A stretch of DNA of 44,558 bases from Verrucomicrobium sp. (GCA_028283855.1 JAPWJX010000008.1:1-44558), one strand, 5' to 3'; positions 13,929 to 22,799 are shown, counted from the stretch's first letter. The notes: generated by a model not told the origin, from the letters alone. Translations and numbers: made by a program.

Positions 13929-16900
13929 TCATCCCTCCGGTGGGACGGCCTCTTTTTCCCTCCTCACGATTCGTTGCGATGCTTCCTCCACCCAGGCGTA
14001 GAGGGTGGGAAGCAGAACCAGGGTCAAGAACGTCGCCATCACGATGCCCCCGATGACCACGGTCGCCAGGGGACGCTGAACCTCGGCCCCGGCGCCGTGG
14101 GCCAACGCCATCGGCACGAAACCCAGGCCCGCGACCAAGGAGGTCATCAGGACGGGGCGCAGCCGGGTCAGGGAGCCTTCCTGGACGGCGTCGCGAATGG
14201 AACGGCCCTCTTCCCGGAGTTGGTTGAAGAAGCTGAGCAGCACCACGCCGTTGAGAACGGCTACGCCGGACAAGGCGATAAAGCCCACCCCTGCCGAGAC
14301 CGAGAACGGCAGGCCGGTGGCCCAGAGGGCGAAGATGCCCCCCGACGCCGCCAACGGGATGCCGGTGTAGATGATCGCAGCCTGGCGCAGGCTGCGGAAC
14401 GACAGAAAGATGATAAGGAAGATCAACAACAGGGCCGTGGGGACCACTACCGCAAGCCGGGCCTTCGCCGCCTGGAGGTTCTGGAACGCCCCCCCGAACT
14501 CGACGAAGTAGCCCTCGGGCACCTGGACCTGCTCCTTGATCTTCCGCCGGGCCTCGTTCACGAAGCTCTCCACGTCCCGTCCTCGGAGGTTGATCACGAT
14601 GGCCATGCGCCGCTGGGACGCCTCCCTGGTGATCGTGTTGACGCTCTCGGTCATGCCGGTCCTGGCGATCTGTCCCAGGCCGACGAGGCCGCCGTCCTGG
14701 GTCCGCACCGGCATCTGGGCCACGGCGTCGAACTTCTGGCGTTCCGCCTCGGGCAGGCGCACGACGATGGGATAGCGGCGGTTGCCGTCCACGATGACGC
14801 CCGCCTCCTCCCCGGCGAAGGCGGTGCCGATCAGCTTGTTCACCTCGTCGGCGTGGACGTTGTAACGCTTCATGGCGTCCCGGTTCATGGAAACCTCGAA
14901 GACCGGCGCCTTGCCGACCGCGTCGAACTCCACGTCCTCCGCCCCGGGAATCTTCTCCACGATCTCCCGGATTTGCCCGGACACCTTCTCCAGCACGTCG
15001 TAGTCGTCGCCGAAGACCTTGATCGCGATGTCGGCGCGGCTGCCGGAGAGCAGTTCGTTGAACCGCAGTTCGATGGGCTGCGAGAAGAGATACGCCTGGC
15101 CGGGAAAGTTCTGGTTCACCTCCTTGCTGATCGCCTCGATCAGCCCGTCCTTGGTGAGCCGGTGGCCGTCTACCTTCCGCCATTGGTCCTCCGGCTTGAG
15201 CATGACGTACGAGTCCCCGGTGTTCACCCCCATGGGGTCGGTCGCCACCTCCGACGTGCCGACGCGGGAGAAGATGTGCGTCACCTCGGGGAACTTCTCC
15301 AGGATGCGCTTCTCCGTCGCCTTCTCCATGTCGAGCGAAGCGGACAACCCGATACTGGTGGTCCGCACCATCTGGAGGGCAATGGACCCCTCGTCCAGCC
15401 GGGGAACGAACACCGCGCCCAGCCGGGTGAAGACCCAGACCGAAAGGACGAAGATCGCCAGCGTCGTCCCCACCAGCGGCCAGCGCCACCGAAGCGCCTT
15501 ATCCAGTACCGGGGCATGGGCCCGCTTGGCCCATCCGATGAGGCGATTGTCCTTTTCCGTAATCTTGCCGGTCAGGAAGAACGAACCGAAGGCGGGCACC
15601 AGGGTCAGCGCCAGCAACAGGCCGCCGATCAGCGCGAAGATGACCGTCATCGCCATCGGGACGAACATCTTTCCCTCGGTCCCCGTCAGGGTCAGGAGAG
15701 GGATATAGACGATAGTGATGATCGCCACTCCGATCACGGTGGGGGTTCCGACCTGCTTGCAGGCGGCGAGAATGATATGCAGGCGTTCCTCCTTGGTGAG
15801 CAGGCGCCCCAACTGGTGCTGCCGATGGGCCAGAAGGCGGACGATATTCTCGGCCATGAAGACGGCCCCGTCGACGATCAGACCGAAATCGACCGCTCCC
15901 AGACTCATCAGGTTCCCCGAGACGCCGAACCGGACCATTCCCGTGATGGCGAAGAGCAGCGACAGCGGGATCGCCAGGGCGACGATGAGCGCCGCCCGCC
16001 AGTTGCCCAGCATCCCGATGAGGACGGCGACCACCAGCACCGCGCCCTCGAAGAGGTTCCGTTCCACCGTCGAGATGGTTCGGTTGACCAGGTCGGTGCG
16101 GTCGTAGAGTTTCGCGACCTCGATGCCGGGGGGGAGCTTGGCGCCGACCTCCCGGATCTTCGCGTCCACCCTCTGCGAAACCAACCGGCTGTTCTCCCCG
16201 ATCAGCATCAGGGCCGATCCCAGCACCGCCTCCTCGCCGTCGAGGGTGGCCGAGCCGGTACGGACCCCGGACCCGATGGCGACCTCGGCCACGTCGCCCA
16301 CGGTCATGGCCATGGGTCCGGCGCGGAACTTCAGGGGGATGTCGGCGATCTCTCCAGCCGACTGCACCCGGCCCACCGAGCGCACGGTGATGCTCTCGCC
16401 TCCCTTCTCGACGACTCCTCCCCCCGCGTTCTGAGTGTTCTCCGCGACCAACGCGGCCAGCTCGTTCATCGTCATGCCGACGCTCGCCAGCTTCCGGGGA
16501 TCGGGCATGACGACGATCTGCTTCTCGTAGCCGCCCGAGGTGTTCACTTCCGTGACGCCGGGAACGCTGCGGAGCGCGGGCTTCACCAGATAGTCCTGGG
16601 CCAGCTTCAGTTGGAGCAGCCGCTCGTAGGCGGCCGCGGGGGTCTCCTTGGCGTCGGCCTGGTAGCGGACGGCGTAGTGGTAGATTTCCCCGAGACCGGT
16701 GGTGATCGGGGCCAGCTTGGGGGACACGCCGGGGGGCAGGTCCCCCAGGTTCTGCAACCGCTCCGAGACAAGCTGGCGGGCGCGATAGAGGTCGGTGCCC
16801 TCCTGGAAGATCAGCGTGACCTGGGACAAACCGAACTTGGAGAGAGACCGCACTTCCTCCAGGCCCTGGATGCCTCCCATCTCGATCTCGATGGGGTAGG

Positions 16901-17096
16901 TCACGAGCTTTTCCACTTCCTCGGGGGCGAGGGACGTGACCGCCGTGTTGACCTGCACCTGGACGTTGGTGATGTCCGGCACCGCGTCGATGGGAAGATG
17001 GGCGGCGGACCAGCAGCCCACCGCCACCAACCCGAGCGTCCCCAGGACGACGAAAATGCGTTGCCGCAGGGAGAATTCGAGAATCTTATCGATCAT
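13929..17096 (-). CDS. czcA: CzcA-type heavy-metal RND efflux pump
   Basis: A 1055-residue proton-coupled RND pump, inner-membrane part of a tripartite divalent-cation exporter. The relay motif DFGLIVDGAVFMAEN places Asp403, Asp409 and Glu416 as in CzcA, the signature of the Zn/Co/Cd/Ni group, and distinguishes it from CusA (GAMVDAAIIMIEN). The methionine triad of CusA is not conserved. It follows czcC and czcB on the minus strand with a five-base gap after czcB. Exact metal range cannot be read from sequence; nickel/cobalt is possible given the cnr-like regulators nearby. Confidence 0.92.
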   Translation of the reverse strand: MIDKILEFSLRQRIFVVLGTLGLVAVGCWSAAHLPIDAVPDITNVQVQVNTAVTSLAPEEVEKLVTYPIEIEMGGIQGLEEVRSLSKFGLSQVTLIFQEGTDLYRARQLVSERLQNLGDLPPGVSPKLAPITTGLGEIYHYAVRYQADAKETPAAAYERLLQLKLAQDYLVKPALRSVPGVTEVNTSGGYEKQIVVMPDPRKLASVGMTMNELAALVAENTQNAGGGVVEKGGESITVRSVGRVQSAGEIADIPLKFRAGPMAMTVGDVAEVAIGSGVRTGSATLDGEEAVLGSALMLIGENSRLVSQRVDAKIREVGAKLPPGIEVAKLYDRTDLVNRTISTVERNLFEGAVLVVAVLIGMLGNWRAALIVALAIPLSLLFAITGMVRFGVSGNLMSLGAVDFGLIVDGAVFMAENIVRLLAHRQHQLGRLLTKEERLHIILAACKQVGTPTVIGVAIITIVYIPLLTLTGTEGKMFVPMAMTVIFALIGGLLLALTLVPAFGSFFLTGKITEKDNRLIGWAKRAHAPVLDKALRWRWPLVGTTLAIFVLSVWVFTRLGAVFVPRLDEGSIALQMVRTTSIGLSASLDMEKATEKRILEKFPEVTHIFSRVGTSEVATDPMGVNTGDSYVMLKPEDQWRKVDGHRLTKDGLIEAISKEVNQNFPGQAYLFSQPIELRFNELLSGSRADIAIKVFGDDYDVLEKVSGQIREIVEKIPGAEDVEFDAVGKAPVFEVSMNRDAMKRYNVHADEVNKLIGTAFAGEEAGVIVDGNRRYPIVVRLPEAERQKFDAVAQMPVRTQDGGLVGLGQIARTGMTESVNTITREASQRRMAIVINLRGRDVESFVNEARRKIKEQVQVPEGYFVEFGGAFQNLQAAKARLAVVVPTALLLIFLIIFLSFRSLRQAAIIYTGIPLAASGGIFALWATGLPFSVSAGVGFIALSGVAVLNGVVLLSFFNQLREEGRSIRDAVQEGSLTRLRPVLMTSLVAGLGFVPMALAHGAGAEVQRPLATVVIGGIVMATFLTLVLLPTLYAWVEEASQRIVRREKEAVPPEG

Positions 17097-17101
17097 AATT
17101 T

Positions 17102-17878
17102 TCAGTCGGCGTGTCCGCCGCCTTTCGTGAACCGCAGTTCGATGAGGTAAAGGGAATCGACCCCGGCGGAGGCGACCTTGTCACCCTCCGCGAGGCCGTC
17201 CTTGATTTCGATCCAGCCGTCGGCCTCGTTGCCGACGACGACAGGGACGCGCAGGAGCCGCCCGTCCCGTTCGAGGTAGGCCGACGTTCCGGCAGCGGCA
17301 TGAAGCACCGCCGACCGGGGGACGGTCACGACCGGCTTGGACGCCTCACCCGGCTCGATCCGCACCGGAAGGAAGTCCCCCACGGCGAGGCGGCCTGCCG
17401 GGTCGGGAATCTCCAGCAGCAACTCCTCCTTCCCCGTGGCGGCAAGGGAGGCGTTGGCGATCCGCCAGATCGTCCCCCCGGCTTCACCTTCCGCTTCGGC
17501 AAGGCCAACCCGGATGCGCTGCCCAGCCTTGGCCGGGACGGACGCGGGATCGACCCAGACAGTGGCGTAGGCGTTGCCCGGCTTCTCCTTTCCGAAGTGG
17601 CGGAGCGGTTCCGAGGCGGCCCGATAGACTTGGGCAGTCACCGTGGTTTCCGCCCGGACGGGGCGCAATTCGGCGGTGGCAAAGGCGACTCCCAAGCTCT
17701 GACGGGACGCCTCGCTCAGCGAAAGGCCCTTCTCCTCCTCATAGGCGGCGCCTTCCTCGGCGGCGGGGGCCTTGTCCTCGGTAGTCGCGGTTTCTTGCAG
17801 ACCGGCGGGCTTGCCGCAGGCCGCCAGGGCCAACGCCGCTAGCGCCGATAAAGTACGTTTCCAGATCACGTTTCTCAT
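17102..17878 (-). CDS. czcB: unusually short periplasmic adaptor (CzcB-like lipoprotein)
   Basis: A 258-residue adaptor for the CzcA pump. The N-terminus has a lipobox (LALAACG, Cys20 region). Normal CzcB/HlyD adaptors are roughly 350-500 residues and contain a lipoyl domain split by a long coiled-coil hairpin. Here the chain passes from TVTAQVYRA almost straight to barrel-like sequence (YATVWVDPASVPAKAGQRIRV in shape) and then the membrane-proximal domain (VPRSAVLHAAAGTSAYLERDGR, GWIEIKDGLAEGDKVASAG in shape). I see no hairpin. ATG 17878 overlaps the czcC stop (ATGA), so it is a deliberate coupled start, not a truncated call. Function as a working adaptor is inferred from its place in the operon. 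Confidence 0.75.
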   Translation of the reverse strand: MRNVIWKRTLSALAALALAACGKPAGLQETATTEDKAPAAEEGAAYEEEKGLSLSEASRQSLGVAFATAELRPVRAETTVTAQVYRAASEPLRHFGKEKPGNAYATVWVDPASVPAKAGQRIRVGLAEAEGEAGGTIWRIANASLAATGKEELLLEIPDPAGRLAVGDFLPVRIEPGEASKPVVTVPRSAVLHAAAGTSAYLERDGRLLRVPVVVGNEADGWIEIKDGLAEGDKVASAGVDSLYLIELRFTKGGGHAD

Positions 17879-19137
17879 TTGGCCTCCATCGTTCCGCCCG
17901 TGAGCAGCTCCAGATCGAGCAGGTCGCGCCATGCCTGCACCATTGCCTCCTGCCGAGTTTGTTGGGCGGCCAGGAATCCCCGTTGGGAATCCAAGAACAA
18001 CTGCACCCCGATGGCGCCGGTACGGTATTGCCGATCCGCCAGGTCGGACGCCTCGCGCAGGTCGGCAAGGGTCCGCTCCGTCGTTCCGTCGAGTTGGGCC
18101 TGCGTTCGCTGGTAGGACCGGATGCGGCGGAGGATTTCGGCCTCCACCTTGCGCCGGGCGTCGGCGAGGAGGGCGTCCGTTTGATCCCTGCGAGCCTTGG
18201 CGGCGGCGACATTGCCCTGGTTCCAGTTCCATAGGGGAAGGGTCATCGACAGGCTGACACCGAGGTTTTCCTCGTTGTCCCCCGCCTTATCCTGGCTGAA
18301 GAACGGCCCGACCGAGAAGTCCGGAGCGGCGTCGAGCTTGGCGGCGGAGACGGTCCGCACCGCCTTTTCCAGTTCAGCAGTCCGGGAACGGAGTTGGAGG
18401 TTGCCCGCCAGCCCGGCCAGGACCCACTTGTCGGCGTCGACCTTTGCCTCCGGGAATGCGAGGACCGACGCGATCCGCACCGGCTGGCTCGCGGGAAAAC
18501 CCAAGAGCCGGTTCAGCTCGATGGCGGCCTCGTCGCGGCTCTGGGCGAATTCCCGGGCCGACTTCCGCAGGTCGATCAGGCCCGCCTCGATGACCCGCAA
18601 TTCCAGCAACTGCGGCACCCCCGCCGTCGCCCGCTGGCCCAGGAGCTTCACCAGGCCGTCGGAGCGTTCCCGGATTTCCTCCGCCGCGTCGGCTTCGGCG
18701 GAGGCCGCCAGGTATTGATAGGCCAAGCTGCGGATTTGCCCGGCCAGGGAACTGCGAAACTGCCGCAGCCCCAGGTCGGCCAGCTCCACGTCCTTGTCGG
18801 CAATCGCCTTCCGCAGCGATCCCTTCCCGGGGAACTCGAAGGTTTGCGTGACGGTGACACTGCGGGTGAATCCCTCGGCGAGATTCCCGCCATCGCCGGT
18901 GACGCGGCGACTGCCGTATTCTCCCGTGAACTCGGGATTCTTCCAGAGTCCGGCCTGGGTGCGTTTCCCCTTGGCGGCGGCGACCTCGGCCTCGAAGGAG
19001 CGAAGCTCGGCGTTGGCCGCCATGCCCCGGGCCGCCAACTGGTCGATGGTCCAGGCGCCCGGCGGCTCCGCGCGGGCGGTCCAGGAAGTCAGGACCAGGA
19101 CGGTCCCGGCGATCCAATACAATTTCATGGCTTTCAT
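17875..19137 (-). CDS. czcC: TolC-family outer-membrane channel CzcC
   Basis: A 420-residue outer-membrane efflux protein. A signal peptide (YWIAGTVLVLTSWTARA) precedes two OEP repeats with long amphipathic helices (ELRSFEAEVAAAKGKRTQAG; AELEKAVRTVSAAKLDAAPD). It would form the exit duct for CzcA. ATG 19137 overlaps the stop of the upstream HVHV-motif gene (19134-19137, ATGA); the much longer frame to 19518 only runs antiframe through that gene. The order HVHV protein, czcC, czcB, czcA is tight, with four-base overlaps or short gaps throughout. Confidence 0.88.
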   Translation of the reverse strand: MKAMKLYWIAGTVLVLTSWTARAEPPGAWTIDQLAARGMAANAELRSFEAEVAAAKGKRTQAGLWKNPEFTGEYGSRRVTGDGGNLAEGFTRSVTVTQTFEFPGKGSLRKAIADKDVELADLGLRQFRSSLAGQIRSLAYQYLAASAEADAAEEIRERSDGLVKLLGQRATAGVPQLLELRVIEAGLIDLRKSAREFAQSRDEAAIELNRLLGFPASQPVRIASVLAFPEAKVDADKWVLAGLAGNLQLRSRTAELEKAVRTVSAAKLDAAPDFSVGPFFSQDKAGDNEENLGVSLSMTLPLWNWNQGNVAAAKARRDQTDALLADARRKVEAEILRRIRSYQRTQAQLDGTTERTLADLREASDLADRQYRTGAIGVQLFLDSQRGFLAAQQTRQEAMVQAWRDLLDLELLTGGTMEAK

Positions 19138-19541
19138 TTGGAACAGAAGACGTGGGGGCTGCTCGAATAGGAGACCTGCACCGCCTTCGCGCCCAAGAGT
19201 CGGGAGGCCGGAAACCCCACCGTGAAGGGAATGGTGTTCATCTGGAACGGGCGTCCCGTGACGTTCACCCCTTCCGTTTTCGCGGCGAGGATGCTCCCCC
19301 TCCGGTCGTGCCACTCGACGTGGACATGGGCGCCGGTCGCGGGATTGCCGTCCCAATAAACCAATCCGGTGACGTAGACCTGTTCCCCGTACCGCTTCAC
19401 GGTGGCAGAGGCGACCTTTCCAGCGTTCGACTCGATCAGCTTGACCGACAGCGGCGCGGCCCGTAGCGGGACAGCGAGGGCGGCCAGCGCGACCGCGAGG
19501 AGCCATCCCCTTCTCCAACTCTTTTCAAAACGACTCTTCAT
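19134..19541 (-). CDS. secreted HVHV-motif protein (paralog 1), unknown family
   Basis: A 135-residue exported protein (signal peptide ending near AVPLRAAPL) with a probable beta-sandwich. It shares with 24175-24624 the pattern YW-x(n)-HVHV-x4-D-x-RG-x-IL, seen here as GAHVHVEWHDRRGSILAA. The His pairs could bind metal. It is the first gene of the czcCBA operon and is translationally coupled to czcC. The paralog is first gene of the cassette-2 regulatory operon. A periplasmic metal-binding or sensing accessory role is inferred from these two positions; I know no named family for it. Confidence 0.65.
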   Translation of the reverse strand: MKSRFEKSWRRGWLLAVALAALAVPLRAAPLSVKLIESNAGKVASATVKRYGEQVYVTGLVYWDGNPATGAHVHVEWHDRRGSILAAKTEGVNVTGRPFQMNTIPFTVGFPASRLLGAKAVQVSYSSSPHVFCSK

Positions 19542-19627
19542 GCCTGATTCCTGGTAGACCGCGACGCAAGGCGTGCGGCAGCTAAGTGCAAGGCCCGCCC
19601 TTTTCAGGAACGGGACCGATGGAGGAA

Positions 19628-19646
19628 CGAGGGAGGAACTCCCTCG
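19628..19646. repeat. short perfect inverted repeat
   Basis: CGAGGGAG (19628-19635) and CTCCCTCG (19639-19646) around three bases, just below the stop of the 19651 gene and above the HVHV gene. It may be a weak terminator for the former, though no T run follows, or an operator for the czc operon. Confidence 0.35.
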
Positions 19647-19650
19647 CGAA

Positions 19651-19968
19651 TCAGGCGATCTTGGGCGGCTGGTCGATGGCCTGGAAAAGCTCTTCCGGCA
19701 TCGCCAAATCGCTTAGTCGGAAAGATTGCTCGCCGGACAGAGGGGCGCCCTCGACAAGAACCGACGTCGAAACGTGGACGGGAGCCGGATGGAGGTGGCA
19801 GCAGCAGTGGCCGTCCCCGTCATCCCCTTGAACGGGAGAATCGCCGGAATGCTCGCCGCACGTCACCCAGCCCATCTGCTCGGCGTAGCCGACCTCAAGC
19901 TGGCAAGCGAAGGCCGCCAGGATGAGCAGCGCCAGCGCGGGCGCGAAACGGGCGAAGAGACGGCGCAT
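19651..19968 (-). CDS. small secreted Cys/His-rich protein, unknown
   Basis: A 105-residue protein with a signal peptide (FAPALALLILAAFACQL) and a mature part holding a metal-type cluster HCCCHLHPAPVH after an acidic GDDGDGHCC stretch. Not recognised as a family. ATG 19968 gives a signal peptide of normal length; the frame to 20004 adds 12 residues. It lies 54 bases after the ZntA-like ATPase on the same strand, with a candidate -35 TTGACA and a small inverted repeat in the gap, so it may have its own promoter. A role in binding zinc, cadmium or copper outside the membrane is plausible. Confidence 0.55.
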   Translation of the reverse strand: MRRLFARFAPALALLILAAFACQLEVGYAEQMGWVTCGEHSGDSPVQGDDGDGHCCCHLHPAPVHVSTSVLVEGAPLSGEQSFRLSDLAMPEELFQAIDQPPKIA

Positions 19969-19989
19969 GGTAGGTACGGTTAGGCCGGG

Positions 19990-20002
19990 GACATCAAATG
20001 TC
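19990..20002 (-). promoter_or_regulatory. possible promoter and operator before the Cys/His protein
   Basis: The inverted repeat GACAT-CAA-ATGTC overlaps a minus-strand TTGACA that could be a -35 box; a -10 candidate (TAACCG) sits about 16 bases below and is poor. Only one copy is seen, so this is weak. Confidence 0.25.
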
Positions 20003-20022
20003 AATTCGGTCGGCTCTCTCGG

Positions 20023-22281
20023 TCACGGCCTCAAGAGCCGCATCGCGTTCATCACGACCAGCAGCGTCGCCCCGGTATCGGCCAGGATCGCCAGCCAGAG
20101 GCTGGTGTAGCCCAGGACGGCCAGGACGAGGAAGACCGCTTTCAAAGCGAGGGCGAAGCCGATGTTGAACTGGATGACTCGGACGGTGCGGCGTCCCAAC
20201 CGGATCGCCTCGGCCACCTTGGTCAGGTCGTCCTGCATCAGGGCCATGTCGGCGGTTTCGATGGCGGTGTCGGTCCCCGCGGCTCCCATCGCGATGCCGA
20301 CCGTGGCGGCGGCCATGGCGGGGGCATCGTTTACCCCGTCGCCCACCATCCCGACGAACTGATGGGCGGCGATGAGTTTTTTGACGTATTCGATCTTCTG
20401 ATCGGGCAGGAGGTCGCCGTGGGCCTCGTCGATGCCCGCCTGCCGGGCAATGGCCGACGCGGTGCGCTGGTTGTCGCCGCTCAGCATGACCACTGGGTTG
20501 ACGCCTGCCCGGTGCAGGATGTCGATGGCTTCTCGGGCGTTTTCACGGATGGCGTCGCCCACCGCCAGGATGCCCAAGATTTCCCCCTGGCAACCGTCGT
20601 GAGGCCGATGGCCGACGATAACGACCGACTGGGCCTCCCCCTCGATCTCCGCGAGCTTCTCTTCCAGGTCGGGAGAGCAGACGCCCAGCTCATGGGTAAA
20701 GCGGTGGTTTCCCACGAAATAGCGGTGTCCCTCCACCACGGCCTCGGCGCCGCGCCCGCTCTGGGCTTGGTACTGCTCCGCCCGAGGGAACGCGATCTTT
20801 TGTTCGGTGGCGTAGGCGACGACCGCCTGGGCCAAGGGATGCTCCGAGTGGGTGTCGATGGCGGCGGCGATCCGAACGACCTGCGCGTCGTCTTCGGCCT
20901 TCCAGCGGACGATCCGGGTCACGCGGGGCTTTCCTTCCGTGATCGTGCCGGTCTTATCGACCGCCAGGGCGCGGATCTTGCCGACTGCTTCCAGGACGGC
21001 CCCGCCCTTGATGAGGACGCCGCGCCGCGCCATCGCCGTCAGGCCGGAAACGACCGAGACGGGGGTGGAGATGACCAGGGCGCACGGGCAGGCAATCACC
21101 AGGAGGACCAGCCCGCGATAGAACCACGTCAGCCACTCCCCGCCGAAGGCGAGCGGGGGAATCAGGATCACCAGCAGCGCCGCCACCATGACGGCAGGGG
21201 TGTAGATGCGGGCGAACCGGTCCACGAAACGCTGAGAGGGGGCCTTCTGGGATTGGGCCTCCTCGACCAGATGGATGATCTTGGCGATGGTCGTGTCGCG
21301 GTACGCCTTGGTGGTCTCGATGTCTAGGGAGCCGGACCCGTTGATTGTCCCCGCGTAGACCTCGTCCCCCGCCTTCTTGGCAACCGGCATCGACTCCCCG
21401 GTAATGGGGGCCTGGTCCACGGACGAGTCCCCGGCGACGATCTTGCCGTCGAGGGGAATGCGCTGACCCGACTTGACGGTGATGGTCGCCCCCACCGGCA
21501 CCTCCTCGACGGGCACCTCCTCGAAGGCGTCCCCATTCTTGAGCAGGGCGACCTCCGGGGTCAGTTTCATCAACGACTGGACCGCCCTCCGGGCGCGGGT
21601 AAGGCTGAACGCCTCCAAAAGCTCGGAGAGGGCGAAGAGGAAGGTGACTGCCGCACCTTCCGACCACTGGTGGATCGCCAGCGCCCCCGCGACGGCGACG
21701 GTCATGAGGACGTTCATGTCCAGGGAGAGGCGGCCCAGGACGCGGATCGCCTTGGGGACGACGAACCAACCGCCCGCGACGATGGCGACCCCGAAGGCGA
21801 TGTCCGCCGACCACTCGGGCGTCACCTTGGTCCAATGGATGAGAAGACCGACGCCGGTGAAGAGGCCGGAAACCGCCACGGCGATCTGGTGGTAACGCTT
21901 CAGGCTGTCCACGTCGCCCGCCTCGGCGTCGTCCCGGCTTCCCTTCAGGCCCGCCTTGGCGACGAGCTTGATCAGATCGTCCGAGGTGACCGACTCGTCG
22001 TGGCGCAAGGTCACCTTGCCGCCCATCAGGTTCACCCGGACCTCTCGGATGCCCTTCACAGGGCGGAAGACCTGTTCCAGGGCCTCGACCTCGTCGGCGC
22101 AGTCCATCCCCGCCACGCGTAGGGTCGTCTCCAGGTTGCCCTCGGATTCCGCATTCAGGGCGATGCTCTGGGGGGCCGCCGCCTTCTCGTGGGCATGGTC
22201 GTGGCCGCAGCCGCAGGCGTCCGGCTCCGCGTGGGCGTGGTCGCCGTGGTCATGGTCGTGATCGTGGGAATGGGGCTTCAT
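20023..22281 (-). CDS. zntA: Zn/Cd/Pb-exporting P1B-type ATPase (ZntA/CadA group)
   Basis: A 752-residue metal-export ATPase. A His-rich N-terminus (HSHDHDHDHGDHAH) and CGCGHDHAH precede one HMA-like domain whose motif reads GMDCADEVEAL, with one Cys and acidic residues in place of the second Cys. The core has TGES, ACPCALVISTP (transmembrane metal site), DKTGTITEGKP (phosphorylated Asp), GDGVND and the final-helix Asp in LADTGATLLVVMNAMRLL, which is diagnostic of the zinc/cadmium/lead subgroup. ATG 22281 is preferred over an in-frame TTG at 22296. Transcription likely starts from the MerR-type promoter at 22320-22350. Confidence 0.93.
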   Translation of the reverse strand: MKPHSHDHDHDHGDHAHAEPDACGCGHDHAHEKAAAPQSIALNAESEGNLETTLRVAGMDCADEVEALEQVFRPVKGIREVRVNLMGGKVTLRHDESVTSDDLIKLVAKAGLKGSRDDAEAGDVDSLKRYHQIAVAVSGLFTGVGLLIHWTKVTPEWSADIAFGVAIVAGGWFVVPKAIRVLGRLSLDMNVLMTVAVAGALAIHQWSEGAAVTFLFALSELLEAFSLTRARRAVQSLMKLTPEVALLKNGDAFEEVPVEEVPVGATITVKSGQRIPLDGKIVAGDSSVDQAPITGESMPVAKKAGDEVYAGTINGSGSLDIETTKAYRDTTIAKIIHLVEEAQSQKAPSQRFVDRFARIYTPAVMVAALLVILIPPLAFGGEWLTWFYRGLVLLVIACPCALVISTPVSVVSGLTAMARRGVLIKGGAVLEAVGKIRALAVDKTGTITEGKPRVTRIVRWKAEDDAQVVRIAAAIDTHSEHPLAQAVVAYATEQKIAFPRAEQYQAQSGRGAEAVVEGHRYFVGNHRFTHELGVCSPDLEEKLAEIEGEAQSVVIVGHRPHDGCQGEILGILAVGDAIRENAREAIDILHRAGVNPVVMLSGDNQRTASAIARQAGIDEAHGDLLPDQKIEYVKKLIAAHQFVGMVGDGVNDAPAMAAATVGIAMGAAGTDTAIETADMALMQDDLTKVAEAIRLGRRTVRVIQFNIGFALALKAVFLVLAVLGYTSLWLAILADTGATLLVVMNAMRLLRP

Positions 22282-22319
22282 GGAAAGGGGGTGCAAAGGT
22301 TCGGTTTCCGACTACCTTA

Positions 22320-22350
22320 AGGGAACACCCTGAAGCCACTTCAGGGTCAA
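22320..22350 (-). promoter_or_regulatory. MerR-type operator/promoter for zntA
   Basis: A 21-bp dyad with arms ACCCTGAAG (22327-22335) and CTTCAGGGT (22339-22347) lies between a minus-strand -35 TTGACC (22345-22350) and a -10 position (22320-22325, TTCCCT) separated by 19 bases. An over-long spacer filled with such a dyad is the hallmark of CadR/PbrR/ZntR promoters, where metal-bound MerR protein twists the DNA. The -10 hexamer is poor, in line with dependence on an activator. It is in the divergent gap between zntA and the MerR gene. Confidence 0.85.
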
Positions 22351-22364
22351 GCCCTCCCCACGCC

Positions 22365-22796
22365 ATGAAGATCGGAGAACTCGCCGAAGCCGCCCAATGC
22401 ACGGTCGAAACCGTCCGCTACTACGAAAAGGCAGGCCTGCTTCCGAAGTCGGACCGCTCCGGTAACAACTACCGCGTCTACGGACAGCGGCACCTGGACC
22501 GGCTGCGCTTCGTCCGCAACTGCCGCGCCCTGGATATGTCGCAGGAGGAGGTCCACGCCCTTCTCCGCCTGATGGATAAGCCCGCCTCGGATTGCGACTC
22601 GGTCAATCTTCTCCTCGACGAGCACATCTCCCACGTCGATGCCCGGATCGAGGAGCTACAGAAGCTAAAGGGACAGTTGACCGGCTTGAGAAAGAAATGC
22701 CGCACGCGCCGCCAAGTGAAGGAGTGTGGCATTCTGCATGGCCTTTCCGCCATGCGCCCGAAGGGGAAGAAATTGGCTTCCAGCCACCTCGGATAG
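22365..22796 (+). CDS. cadR: MerR-family Cd/Pb/Zn-responsive activator (CadR/PbrR-like)
   Basis: A 143-residue regulator. The N-terminal winged helix is typical (MKIGELAEAAQCTVETVRYYEKAGLL in character), with a dimerisation helix (DEHISHVDARIEELQKLKGQ in character) near residues 85-105. Metal-binding cysteines are at Cys77 (ASDCDSVN), Cys112 (KKCRTRR) and Cys121 (KECGILHG), matching the Cys77/112/119 set of CadR and PbrR. It is divergent from zntA, with an operator of the right form between them. Its 3' end stops four bases from the convergent end of the cassette-2 sigma gene. Confidence 0.9.
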   Translation: MKIGELAEAAQCTVETVRYYEKAGLLPKSDRSGNNYRVYGQRHLDRLRFVRNCRALDMSQEEVHALLRLMDKPASDCDSVNLLLDEHISHVDARIEELQKLKGQLTGLRKKCRTRRQVKECGILHGLSAMRPKGKKLASSHLG

Positions 22797-22799
22797 CCT

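Noticed and set aside
13839-17150. Very long plus-strand open frame opposite czcA
   Set aside because: It mirrors czcA codon by codon on the opposite strand; the translation is Arg/His/Gly/Asp-rich with no domain, a typical artefact of GC-rich DNA.
19542-19650. A P1-type promoter upstream of the czc operon
   Set aside because: A minus-strand GAAAAGGG is present, but the CGGTGTT block is not found at the right distance, so this region was not added to the promoter set.
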